From: Planctomycetales bacterium
GTDB lineage: Bacteria; Planctomycetota; Planctomycetia; Pirellulales; Pirellulaceae
DNA: 33,685 nucleotides
Assembly: GCA_020426845.1 (NCBI GenBank)
Contig: JAGQPF010000318.1
Span: 1 to 33,685 of the forward strand
Reading direction: 5' to 3'
The notes beneath the pieces were generated by a model. It saw only the letters and a program-made list of their open reading frames with translations, ran no database searches and was not told the DNA's origin. The position numbers and the translations under genes are program-made. Each line of letters starts with the position of its first letter. Position 1 is the first letter of the stretch. Positions 7,717-16,128 of the stretch are shown here, piece by piece.

Positions 7717-9407
7717 CACTTGATTTGGCGCGCCGCCCACACGGCGAGTTTTTCGCGAAAGATTTTTGAGTTATGGCGAATGTCGACGGGCATCGACAAG
7801 TGCACCAGCGCCTTGCGAATCGGGCGAGTCAGCGAATGCTCGGCCGCGCACTGCAGCACCTTCTCGATCAAGTCCGCCCTGGCCGCAGCGGTGGTGGGCC
7901 GATGCTCGGGCCACGGCTCCACGACAATCACCGGTGTCCGGGCGTCTTGCGTTGTGGACCCGACTCCCACCAAGGCGCTGCGGTACACTTCGTGGATCTC
8001 GTTAAAGATCGCCTCACAGGGAATCGTAAAAAGCGTCGTCTCGGCCGTTCGCACGCGATGCGCTTTCCGCCCGCAGAACCAAAAGCGGTTCGAGTCGTCC
8101 AGATAGCCAACATCGCCCATGCGGTGCCAGAAGCTGTCTCCATCGGCCACCTTGTGCAGTGGATTGCAATCGGAGCGGACCACATACTCGGTGGTCACGA
8201 CTCCGCCTTGCACCATCAGCTCGCCGATCTCGCCCTGCGCCACTTCGCGGGTTTGCGCGATGTCCTCGAGCGGCCCGTCGTCGATCTCAACAACTCGCCA
8301 GCGAATGCCGGGGAAGGGACTGCCGACGCAGACGCCTTTGCCTTGCATCGTCTCGGCCGCGGTCTCCTCCAACACTTCTCGCCCCGAGATGCTGGCGACC
8401 GGCAGCGCTTCGGTGGCGCCATAGGGCGTATGGATGTCGCCTTCGGCGTGAATCGCCGCGGTTACTCGCCGAATCACATGCGGTGGAACCGGAGCGCCAG
8501 CGGACAACACTCGCCGCAGCGACGGAATCCGCTCATGGCGCCGCTCGCAATACCGGCCGACCGTGTTCCACAGCGCTGGCGATCCGAACGACTGAGTGAC
8601 TTCCCAGTCGCGCGCCACCTCGATGAACTTTTCCGGATCGACTTTGGCAGGACGAGTGAAGTCCATCGGAGGGATCACGGTGCCGACGCCCATCGCGGCA
8701 TTGAACAGCGCGAACAGCGGAAACCCGGGCAAGTCAATTTCACCGGGCTGAATCTCGTACCGATCGCGAATCTCGTCCACCTGCTGATTGAAGTTGCCGT
8801 GTCGGTACAACACGCCCTTCGGCGGTCCGGTGCTGCCGGTCGTGAAAATGATCGCAGCGGGATCCTCGGCGACGGTCTCCGCAGGTGAGTACTGTTCGAG
8901 CGGCGTCTCGCGCAGTTGGTCCAATGTCTTGCCGCCCCACCACCATTTGCGCCCCACGGTGACGTTCTTCTTTGCGGCAGGAAACTTCCACCGCAGCAAG
9001 GTGCGAATCGCATGCACCAGAGGCACTCCGACAAACCCCTGGCACTCTGCCCGGGACAGGCAATGGATCAATTTCGAGCGGCCCATGCCCGGGTCGATCA
9101 TCACCGTGACGACGCCCGCCTTGAACATGGCGAACACCAGCGAGATGAAGTCGAGGCTAGGCGGAGTCAACAGCGCCAAGCGATCGCCGGGGCGAATCCC
9201 CATTGCCGCGAGCCCCGCGGCGATGCGGTTGGTTTGCTCATCCAGCTCGCGAAAGGTGAGCGAGCGATACTGGAACTTGTGGTCCTTGCCGCGCCCGGTG
9301 GGCTGAGCGACTGCCATGTCGTCGGGGCGAATCGCCGCCATCTCGGTGAGCCGCAGCCCCACATTCACTCGCCGTTCGGCCGGCGCTGATCGCTCATCCA
9401 ACGTCAT
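7716..9407 (-). CDS. oleC: OleC-like beta-lactone synthetase / AMP-dependent acyl ligase
   Basis: This ANL-superfamily adenylating enzyme has 563 residues from the ATG at 9407; an ATG at 9458 would add 17 poorly conserved residues. The phosphate-binding loop is 'FTTGSTGPPKGVLYRHGNF' (around 188-206), the aromatic motif 'YGATEALP' (329-336), and the ribose-binding Asp lies in 'MGDVGYLDDSNRFWFCGRKAHRV'. The loop sequence, the 'MPVDIRHNSKIFREKLAVWA' C terminus and overall length resemble OleC, which activates a long-chain beta-hydroxy acid and closes it to a beta-lactone in head-to-head olefin synthesis. OleA, OleB and OleD are not in the window, so a fatty acyl ligase in another pathway remains possible. 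It overlaps the FIST gene by one base. Confidence 0.78.
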   Translation of the reverse strand: MTLDERSAPAERRVNVGLRLTEMAAIRPDDMAVAQPTGRGKDHKFQYRSLTFRELDEQTNRIAAGLAAMGIRPGDRLALLTPPSLDFISLVFAMFKAGVVTVMIDPGMGRSKLIHCLSRAECQGFVGVPLVHAIRTLLRWKFPAAKKNVTVGRKWWWGGKTLDQLRETPLEQYSPAETVAEDPAAIIFTTGSTGPPKGVLYRHGNFNQQVDEIRDRYEIQPGEIDLPGFPLFALFNAAMGVGTVIPPMDFTRPAKVDPEKFIEVARDWEVTQSFGSPALWNTVGRYCERRHERIPSLRRVLSAGAPVPPHVIRRVTAAIHAEGDIHTPYGATEALPVASISGREVLEETAAETMQGKGVCVGSPFPGIRWRVVEIDDGPLEDIAQTREVAQGEIGELMVQGGVVTTEYVVRSDCNPLHKVADGDSFWHRMGDVGYLDDSNRFWFCGRKAHRVRTAETTLFTIPCEAIFNEIHEVYRSALVGVGSTTQDARTPVIVVEPWPEHRPTTAAARADLIEKVLQCAAEHSLTRPIRKALVHLSMPVDIRHNSKIFREKLAVWAARQIK

Positions 9408-9571
9408 GTCTAACAGCCTGTGATTCAACGGCCTCCTGCTACTGCAAGGGGCTCCCATCTAAGGATCCAGGGAAAAACAACTTCCCGAATTGCGGATTGG
9501 CACTTGGACGTTTTCAGCTGCGATTTGGTCCGAAAGCCAATCCGCCGGGGGAATTTGTTTTTCCCGTTTTC

Positions 9572-10765
9572 CTAAGCGGCGATGTCGGCGATGTAGAAGC
9601 TGCCATACGTGTGCACGCGATCCTTTTCGTGCAACTCCTCCGCCAGCGCCTGGTTCATCTTCAGCAACTCGGGCAGCGCCACCTCCGCGCCGTTGCGAAC
9701 CACGCGCACGTCGTTCAAGAAGTCGGTTCGCAATCCGCCGCTCCGCCAGAGCACGCGGGCCGAGCTGGACGCCTTGTCCAGAATCGCCTTCCACTCCGAC
9801 TCCAACAGCGGAAAGAAGCGGTCCGACAGCCAGTCCATGTGGTCGAGCAGAATGAAGCGAGAGATCTCGCCGTCATGCTTCTCGAGAAAACCCTGCACCG
9901 AGTCGGTGTGAATATGGATGCGGTCCGCTAGCGAACTGCGGAGCTGCTCAAAATTCTCCGGCACGAGGTACTCGGGACAGCAGTCCGGCGCGTAGCTGCC
10001 AGTCATGTACACGCGCCAAAAGTAGTTGTCCTGAAGCGGCAGCTTGGCGAACACCGCCTCCATACAGTCCTCGATGAACTGCACAATGCCGCCCTTGTAT
10101 TGGGTGTCGATCTGGCGTCGCTGAGCCTTGGGCACGCCGACCATCGACAGCGTGGTGTCGCGATTCAAGGCGAACTTCATCGTGCGGGACCAGAATTTCT
10201 CTTTCAGCTGACTGTAGTAGATCTCCTGCTGTTGCTCGAGCGTCTCGGCGGCAAGCAGCTCATCGATCACCGGCCGGACGCGGATCACGCGATCCGTGTA
10301 CAGCTTCAGCATCCGAGCGAACGCCCCCGAAGTGCCGCGGAAGTAGAACGGCCGGCGGGCGTTGTCGAAAAATCGTTTGATCCGCTTGTCCCAGTAGGCG
10401 ACGGCGAACGGCGTCAACCGGGCTCGCAGTTTTTGCTCGTAGATCGGCACGACGCCCGGCAGCCGGCCGTCGCCGAACATGCGGTAGAAGTCCTCGTACT
10501 CGAGGTCGCGAATCGCCGCGAGCTTCAGTTCCAACAGCGCGTTTTGCCGAGGGTTCATGTCCACTGCATGAACGGAGTTGGGCCCCGTCAGGGCGTAGTC
10601 CAGCGCGTTGCACCCGGCGGACGTAATCACCATCACGTTGTCGCTGGGAGTGAGCTCCAGGGCCACTCGGTCCAGCCGCGGGTCTTCCCAGCAGGTGTTG
10701 TAGACCAGATTGTTGCCGTGCACGAGCTTGAAGACACGACCACTAAACCAATCCATCAAGGACAT
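9572..10765 (-). CDS. btaA: BtaA-like SAM:diacylglycerol 3-amino-3-carboxypropyltransferase (DUF3419)
   Basis: The ATG at 10765 gives 397 residues; two TTG codons just upstream are less likely starts. Features of the BtaA/DUF3419 family are '[20 protein letters not shown]' near the N terminus, and '[14 protein letters not shown]...[21 protein letters not shown]', a class I SAM-binding fold with the acidic ribose-binding residue in 'AVDMNP'. BtaA transfers the 3-amino-3-carboxypropyl group of SAM to diacylglycerol, making the homoserine ether precursor of betaine lipids (DGTS), usually when phosphate is short. The methyltransferase BtaB, normally adjacent, is absent here. The gene stands alone between lnt and oleC on the same strand. 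Family call is strong; lipid product is inferred. Confidence 0.85.
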   Translation of the reverse strand: MSLMDWFSGRVFKLVHGNNLVYNTCWEDPRLDRVALELTPSDNVMVITSAGCNALDYALTGPNSVHAVDMNPRQNALLELKLAAIRDLEYEDFYRMFGDGRLPGVVPIYEQKLRARLTPFAVAYWDKRIKRFFDNARRPFYFRGTSGAFARMLKLYTDRVIRVRPVIDELLAAETLEQQQEIYYSQLKEKFWSRTMKFALNRDTTLSMVGVPKAQRRQIDTQYKGGIVQFIEDCMEAVFAKLPLQDNYFWRVYMTGSYAPDCCPEYLVPENFEQLRSSLADRIHIHTDSVQGFLEKHDGEISRFILLDHMDWLSDRFFPLLESEWKAILDKASSSARVLWRSGGLRTDFLNDVRVVRNGAEVALPELLKMNQALAEELHEKDRVHTYGSFYIADIAA

Positions 10766-11064
10766 GAGCAACAACGCCTATGGGTTGGGCGAAACCGCCA
10801 CGAAGGGAAAATCCGAGCCTGTCGCCTCGCGATGACTCAAAACAGAATTCATCCTGCGGGAGAACGGCTGTGCCGATCGCCAAATCAGACGTTTTCCATC
10901 GCCTACAAGCCAACAGCTCGCCAGCAGAATCCCTGATTGTAGGGTTGTCGCGGGAAACCCGCCAGATCGTGGGTGCGATCGTGAACTGCCCGAGCGGCCA
11001 TTCCCTTTGCCGCGGTTGTTTCGCGGCGCGTGAGGGCGTTGTGCCAGGCCGTTGTGCCTGGCCG
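10766..11064. other. Gap of 299 bases without a recognised gene
   Basis: This stretch separates the lnt stop from the btaA start on the minus strand. Open frames crossing it (plus frame from 10780, minus frame 10778-11359) are shadows with no recognisable domain. A hairpin lies at its right edge next to the lnt stop. A promoter for btaA is expected here, but no clear -35/-10 pair could be assigned by eye. Confidence 0.5.
11043..11062 (-). terminator. Hairpin just after the lnt stop codon, possible terminator
   Basis: GCCAGGC (11043-11049) and GCCTGGC (11056-11062) are inverted repeats around a 6-base loop. They begin two bases beyond the lnt stop on the minus strand. No T-tract follows, so it would be a weak or non-canonical terminator, or an RNA-stabilising 3' structure. 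Confidence 0.35.
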
Positions 11065-12774
11065 TTATGCCGCTACGCGGCGGCGGAGCGGGACAAAGCT
11101 GACCAGCACGACGCCGACGCAGGCGGCGCCGAACAGGTCGCCGATGCGTTGGTAAAGCGTCACGCCGGCGCCGGGGCCGACGTAGGCGAGCAGCTCGCGC
11201 TCGGTGCGGCGAGCAAGCTCCCCGAGAATCCGACCCTTGGCGTCCACCCAACGGGTCAGCCCGCCGTTGGCTGCGCACAGCACGGGACGACCGTTCTCCA
11301 CGGCGCGGAACACGACGCATTGGGCATGCAGATCGAGCACACTGGAGCCGTGGAACCAACCATCGTTGGCGGGGTTCACCAGCACGTCGGGCATCTCGCC
11401 CTGACGCCGGAGCTCGGCCACCTGACTGCGAATCGCGCCCGGCAGCGTTGTCTCGAAGCAGATACTGGGGCTGAAGATCAGACCGCCAACTTTCATCGGC
11501 TTTGGCGCCGGCCCGCTGGTCAATCCCGCCGGCAACGGCACCAGGTCGTAGATGAAGGGGAAGGTGGCGCCCAGCGGAACGTACTCGCCGAACATCACGG
11601 GATACATCTTGTAGTAGCGATCGATGAACACTCCGTCGTCCCGCAACAGCGTCGTGGAATTGAAGCGGATCTCGTCGGCGCCTTCGTGATGCACCGACTC
11701 ACCGGACACCATCAGGTCGACTTCCGTCATCGGCGACACGACGTAGGCCAACGACTCCAGCTCGGAGCGATACATGCGTTCGTACTGCTCCAGCGCCTCT
11801 CGGTACCGTGCTTCCGACAACTCGGGCTCGATGGACTTCAGCGGACCGGTAATCCGTCGCTCGGGGATGTGAGCCCGCAATGACGATTCGGGCCAGATGA
11901 CCAGCCGCACTTCCGGATGCTTGCGGACCAGCTCGATTGTGCGGTTGCGGTAATCGAGATACATCTCCTCATTGACTTTCTCGTTGTACTCGTAGAACAC
12001 GTCGCGCGCGCCTTGCACCAGAGCAACTTCCATCGTCGGCTCGGGCAGCTCGCGGGCCAGCCGCCAGGCGCCGTAGCCGCAGGTCAGCGCGACGGCGAGC
12101 GCGGCAGCAGCCGCGGTCAACCAACGTCGCTCGCCGGGCGCCTCGGCATCTGCCTGCAGCGGAGCCGGCAGCGGCGTCAGCAACCACAACGCAGTCGCGC
12201 TCAACATCAGCACGCCGCTGACCAGATAGGCGCCGCCCAGATCGGCGATTTGAATCAGCAGCGGCAACTCGGACACGCTGTGCGCGAGCAGTCCCAACGA
12301 GAAGCCGGTAAGCATCCAGCCGCGCGCCATCTCGAGCGCGACCCAGACCAACGGCGCCGCCAGCCCGAGCGGCCAGCGCAGGCGGTGGACGGCGCGCCGC
12401 GTGAGCACCACGAACAGCAGCGGATAGATCCCGAGGTACAACGCCAACACCAGCCAGCCAGCGACCAACGCCACGTGAGGATGGCGGATGCCCTGCATCA
12501 TCAACGCCCAGTGCAGGACACCGCCCGCGTACATCCAGCGATACGGTCGACGGCCCGCCGCGCGCATCCGACCGACGGTGTCGAAGCCGCGACGACCAAC
12601 CAGGAATAACCAGGGGATCGGCGCCAGCGGCGCCAGCCAACTCCAGCCCAAGGGCGGCTGAATGCACCACATCGCCACGGCGCCGAGCAGCGCCGGCACA
12701 GCGGGATGCGAACGCCACCCCGGCTGGTCGAGCGACCCATTTCCGGACAGTTTCGACTTGTTGTTGTTAGACAT
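11065..12774 (-). CDS. lnt: Apolipoprotein N-acyltransferase (Lnt)
   Basis: From the ATG at 12774 the protein has 569 residues. The N-terminal third carries several hydrophobic membrane segments ('AVPALLGAVAMW', 'WLVLALYLGIYPLLFVVL', 'YLVSGVLMLSATALWLL'); a nitrilase-like domain facing the periplasm follows. The catalytic triad of Lnt is present: E296 in 'VIWPESS', K389 in 'YYKMYPVMFGEYVP' and C439 in 'SICFETTLP'. A last membrane helix lies near the C terminus ('LFGAACVGVVLVSFVPL'). Lnt adds the third acyl chain to the N-terminal Cys of lipoproteins. The start overlaps the stop of the MBL gene by 8 bases (ATGTCTAA), so the two are likely cotranscribed and translationally coupled. Confidence 0.93.
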   Translation of the reverse strand: MSNNNKSKLSGNGSLDQPGWRSHPAVPALLGAVAMWCIQPPLGWSWLAPLAPIPWLFLVGRRGFDTVGRMRAAGRRPYRWMYAGGVLHWALMMQGIRHPHVALVAGWLVLALYLGIYPLLFVVLTRRAVHRLRWPLGLAAPLVWVALEMARGWMLTGFSLGLLAHSVSELPLLIQIADLGGAYLVSGVLMLSATALWLLTPLPAPLQADAEAPGERRWLTAAAAALAVALTCGYGAWRLARELPEPTMEVALVQGARDVFYEYNEKVNEEMYLDYRNRTIELVRKHPEVRLVIWPESSLRAHIPERRITGPLKSIEPELSEARYREALEQYERMYRSELESLAYVVSPMTEVDLMVSGESVHHEGADEIRFNSTTLLRDDGVFIDRYYKMYPVMFGEYVPLGATFPFIYDLVPLPAGLTSGPAPKPMKVGGLIFSPSICFETTLPGAIRSQVAELRRQGEMPDVLVNPANDGWFHGSSVLDLHAQCVVFRAVENGRPVLCAANGGLTRWVDAKGRILGELARRTERELLAYVGPGAGVTLYQRIGDLFGAACVGVVLVSFVPLRRRVAA

Positions 12775-14161
12775 TGAACATCTGCTGATACTCGGGAACC
12801 ACGGCGTCCCAGCCCAATTCGTCCTTGATCCGGCCGGCCAGCGCCAACGACGAGGACTCTTCGCCATGGGTGAGAAACAGACGCCGCGGTTGCGACTCGA
12901 AGTGGCTAATCCACTTCATCAGATCGCTGCGGTCAGCGTGGCCGGAGAAGCCGTAGATCTGAGCCACCTCGGCCCGCACGGGGTGCTGCTTGCCGTGAAT
13001 CCGCACCTCGGAGTTGCCTTCGAGGATCTGCCGCCCAAGAGTGCCGCGGCCCTGATAGCCGACAAACAGTACTGTCGAGTTCTTGTCACCGATGTTGCGG
13101 CGCAGGTGGTGCTTGATGCGGCCGGCCGTGCACATGCCCGAGGTCGACATGATCACCGCAGGGCCTTGATGGTCATTGATCGCCCTCGACTCATGTGAGG
13201 TGCGAGCCATGGTGAGCCCGGGGAATCGCAGCGGCGGCTCGTTGCTGTTGATGCGTTCCCACGTCTCTTCGTCAAAGCAATCACGATAGCGGCGAAACAC
13301 CTCGGTGACGTCGACCGCCATCGGACTGTCCAGAAAGATCGGCACGTCCGGAATGCGATCGTCATGCACCAGCGCGCTGATGTGATACATCAGCTCCTGA
13401 GCTCGTTCGACTGCGAACGTCGGGATGACCACATTGCCGCCGCGCCTCAGCGTTCGCTGAAGAACATCCTCCAGCTGCGCCTCCACGTCGCCGGCCTCCT
13501 TGTGATCGCGATCGCCATAGGTCGACTCCATCACGACCACATCCGCCTTGGTCAGCAAGGATGGATCGCGAATCAACGGCTTGCCCCACTGGCCGATATC
13601 CCCCGAGAAGATCAACCGCTTCTCCTCGCCTCGCTCGCGGCAGATCACCTCGAGTATCGACGACCCCAGGATGTGTCCGGCGTCGTGAAACACCGCGGAC
13701 ACGCCGTCGCGCACGCGCACTGGCTCGTTGTATCGCACCGCTTTGAACAGCGGCAGCGTGTTGCGAACATCGCCGCGGTTGAACAACGCCTTGACCAACG
13801 AGGGGTCGCGGCCCTCGCGCTGGTGGCGTTTGCGTTTGTAGGCGGCGTCCTCTTCCTGAATGCCGGCAGCGTCGAGCAACATGATCTCCGCCATCGCCTT
13901 GGTGGGCCGGGTGGCATAGATCTTGCCGCGAAACCCTCGCCGCACAAGGTCGGGAAGGCGTCCCGAATGATCGATGTGGATATGCGTCAACAACAACGCG
14001 TCCACGGAACGGGCGGGCACCGGACAGTCGTGCCAATTCCGCTCGGCAAACTCCCGCTCCTGGAACATGCCGCAATCGACCATCACTCGCGAGCCAGCCA
14101 CTTCGATGCAGTAGCACGACCCCGTCACTTGGCGATTGGCGCCCAGAAAATGCAGCTTCAC
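12767..14161 (-). CDS. Metallo-beta-lactamase/beta-CASP family RNase-like protein
   Basis: The start is taken as GTG 14161, because 'KLHFLGANRQVTGSCY' is where family members begin; an ATG at 14245 would add 28 unconserved residues. With the GTG start the protein has 464 residues. The metal site HxHxDH is 'THIHIDHSGRLP' (H60, H62, D64, H65), with further ligands in 'FHDAGHILGSS' and 'FSGDIG'. The beta-CASP insertion and motifs follow: 'ESTYGDR', 'MSTSGMCTAGRIKHHL', 'GFSGHADRSDL' and C-terminal 'LTHGE'. This is the layout of the YSH1/CPSF73-like bacterial nucleases that cut RNA. It overlaps lnt by 8 bases; no functional link between the two is known to me. Confidence 0.9.
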   Translation of the reverse strand: MKLHFLGANRQVTGSCYCIEVAGSRVMVDCGMFQEREFAERNWHDCPVPARSVDALLLTHIHIDHSGRLPDLVRRGFRGKIYATRPTKAMAEIMLLDAAGIQEEDAAYKRKRHQREGRDPSLVKALFNRGDVRNTLPLFKAVRYNEPVRVRDGVSAVFHDAGHILGSSILEVICRERGEEKRLIFSGDIGQWGKPLIRDPSLLTKADVVVMESTYGDRDHKEAGDVEAQLEDVLQRTLRRGGNVVIPTFAVERAQELMYHISALVHDDRIPDVPIFLDSPMAVDVTEVFRRYRDCFDEETWERINSNEPPLRFPGLTMARTSHESRAINDHQGPAVIMSTSGMCTAGRIKHHLRRNIGDKNSTVLFVGYQGRGTLGRQILEGNSEVRIHGKQHPVRAEVAQIYGFSGHADRSDLMKWISHFESQPRRLFLTHGEESSSLALAGRIKDELGWDAVVPEYQQMFNV

Positions 14162-14392
14162 AAGGGATACCCGGGATCGATGGGCCGGCAGCGTGAGGAG
14201 CGCGAGGGACTCGCGCGGTGGGGAAAGTAGGGAGTCTGGCGGCATCGCGCCGATTCGTCAACCGAGATAATGATGGCAAGCTCCCGAGGTGCGCGACGGG
14301 TATTTGCGAGCGGCTCGAATCGGCTTCATACTAGTGGTTCACCCGCCTCACAACAGGGAAAGCGGACTTCCCGTCATCCCAAGGAATCCCTC

Positions 14393-15970
14393 ATGTCTCG
14401 CCACCTCGTTTGGGCCCTGCTGGCCGCCACGCTCGCCCTGGTCCTGCCTGCCTCGGCCGGCGCGGAGACGCTCGAGCTGCGATTGCGGTCGCGAGTCCCG
14501 ATCGCCGAGGGCGCCGCGCAATTCCACTTGGTCCATCGCGACGAGAGCTGGGAAAGCGAGCAGACCGCCTTCATCGTCTGCGATATGTGGGACGCCCACC
14601 ACTGTCTGAATGCCGTGCGGCGCGTCGGCGAAATGGCGCCCCGCATGAACCGTGTCCTCCAAGCCGCTCGCGAGCGAGGCGCCCTGATTGTCCACGCTCC
14701 CAGCAGCTGCATGGAATTCTATCGAGAAACCCCGGCACGGCTACGGGCGATGCAGGTGCCGGCCGCCAAAAACGTCCCCGAAGATATTGGACAATGGTGC
14801 CGCTTGATCCCGAGCGAAGAGCAGGGGGCCTACCCAATTGACCAATCCGATGGCGGTGAGGACGACGACCCCGCCGAACACGACTTGTGGGCCTCCAAAC
14901 TTCAAGCGCAGGGACGCAACCCGCGCTCGCCCTGGATTCGCCAAGTGGCCACCATCGAAATCGATCAACAACGTGACGCGATCAGCGACAACGGCGTGGA
15001 GATCTGGAACCTGCTGGAACATCGAGGCATTCGCAATGTCGTGCTGCTCGGCGTGCATACCAATATGTGCGTGCTCGGGCGTCCGTTCGGACTTCGCCAA
15101 ATGGCCAAGAACGGCAAGCATGTCGTGTTGATGCGCGACATGACCGACACCATGTACAACCCGGCGCGCGAGCCCCATGTCAGCCACTTCACGGGCACCG
15201 ACCTGATCGTCGAACATATCGAAAAATGGGTCTGTCCCACCGTGACCAGCGACCAGCTGATCGGCGGCGCCGAGTTCCGCTTTTCACACGACCGCCGCCC
15301 GCATGTCGTGATGCTCATCGGCGAGCGCGAGTACCGCACCAATGAATCGCTGCCCAAGTTCGCCGTCAGCACGCTGGGCAAAGACTTTCGCGTCACCATC
15401 CTGCACGCCGAGGCCGAGAACAAGAACAGTGTGCCGGGCATCGAAACGATTGCCGACGCCGACGTGCTGCTGGTCAGCATGCGACGACGCCTGCTGCCGA
15501 TCGCTCAGTTGAAATACGTCCGCGATCACGTGGCAGCCGGCAAGCCGGTTGTCGGCATTCGCACCGCCAACCATGCGTTCACTGTCCGCGGCGATGTGGA
15601 GCCCGGCGCCGACAATTGGCCCGAGTGGGACGAGCAGGTGATCGGCGGCAGCTACACCGGCCACTACAAAGATGGTCCGGTCACCGCGCTGCAAGCGGCG
15701 GTCGACGAACATCCGATTCTCAAAGATGTCGACCTCTCAAAGCTGAAGGGGCACGGCTCACTGTACAAGGTCAGCCCATTGCGTTCCCATACCCAAGCCG
15801 TGCTGGTCGGCTCGACCGAGGAGGATCCGGAGGAGCCGGTCGCCTGGACTCACTTAACGGCCACAGGCGGTCGAGTCTTCTACACGTCGCTGGGGCATAT
15901 CGAGGACTTTGAGCAACCTGCCTTTCACCAGCTGTTGCTGAACGCGGTTCGCTGGAGCTGCGCCCCATAG
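14393..15970 (+). CDS. Isochorismatase-like hydrolase fused to a ThuA-like domain, exported
   Basis: The ATG at 14393 follows AAGGA at good spacing and begins a signal peptide ('HLVWALLAATLALVLPASAGA'), giving 525 residues. The open frame starting at 14270 adds 41 unlikely residues. Domain 1 (about 45-285) is a cysteine hydrolase of the isochorismatase family: Asp in 'CDMWDAHHC' (63-71) and the probable nucleophile C226 in 'GVHTNMCVLGRPF'. Domain 2 (about 300-525) resembles ThuA/glutamine-amidotransferase-like folds: 'PVVGIRTANHAF' and the terminal 'GGRVFYTSLGHIEDFEQPAFHQLLLNAVRW'. ThuA-type proteins are linked with sugar use. The exported fusion probably acts on an extracytoplasmic amide or sugar derivative, but the substrate is unknown. 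Confidence 0.85.
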   Translation: MSRHLVWALLAATLALVLPASAGAETLELRLRSRVPIAEGAAQFHLVHRDESWESEQTAFIVCDMWDAHHCLNAVRRVGEMAPRMNRVLQAARERGALIVHAPSSCMEFYRETPARLRAMQVPAAKNVPEDIGQWCRLIPSEEQGAYPIDQSDGGEDDDPAEHDLWASKLQAQGRNPRSPWIRQVATIEIDQQRDAISDNGVEIWNLLEHRGIRNVVLLGVHTNMCVLGRPFGLRQMAKNGKHVVLMRDMTDTMYNPAREPHVSHFTGTDLIVEHIEKWVCPTVTSDQLIGGAEFRFSHDRRPHVVMLIGEREYRTNESLPKFAVSTLGKDFRVTILHAEAENKNSVPGIETIADADVLLVSMRRRLLPIAQLKYVRDHVAAGKPVVGIRTANHAFTVRGDVEPGADNWPEWDEQVIGGSYTGHYKDGPVTALQAAVDEHPILKDVDLSKLKGHGSLYKVSPLRSHTQAVLVGSTEEDPEEPVAWTHLTATGGRVFYTSLGHIEDFEQPAFHQLLLNAVRWSCAP

Positions 15971-16045
15971 GCCTCGGCTGTGTAGAGGGCAATTCAAAAC
16001 CTTCCCTGGCGCAATCGAAGGCAGTTTTTCTGCTGGTTTTATCAA

Positions 16046-16062
16046 CCCGATTGCCAATCGGG
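16046..16062. promoter_or_regulatory. Perfect 7-bp palindrome upstream of the SDR gene
   Basis: CCCGATT-GCC-AATCGGG lies 76 bases after the isochorismatase-ThuA stop and 67 bases before the SDR start. It could be a repressor operator or the stem of a weak terminator; only a few T residues follow (GATTTTG). The sequence alone does not decide. Confidence 0.35.
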
Positions 16063-16128
16063 AAGATTTTGAAATGCGTTGTAGTCATCGCGCCTCCTTG
16101 CTCCTTTGTTGATGAAAGTATTGCCACC

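Noticed and set aside
6541..8106. Plus-strand open frame (521 codons) opposite the FIST and oleC-like genes
   Set aside because: Same shadow effect; it spans the overlap of two well-supported minus-strand genes and has no family features.
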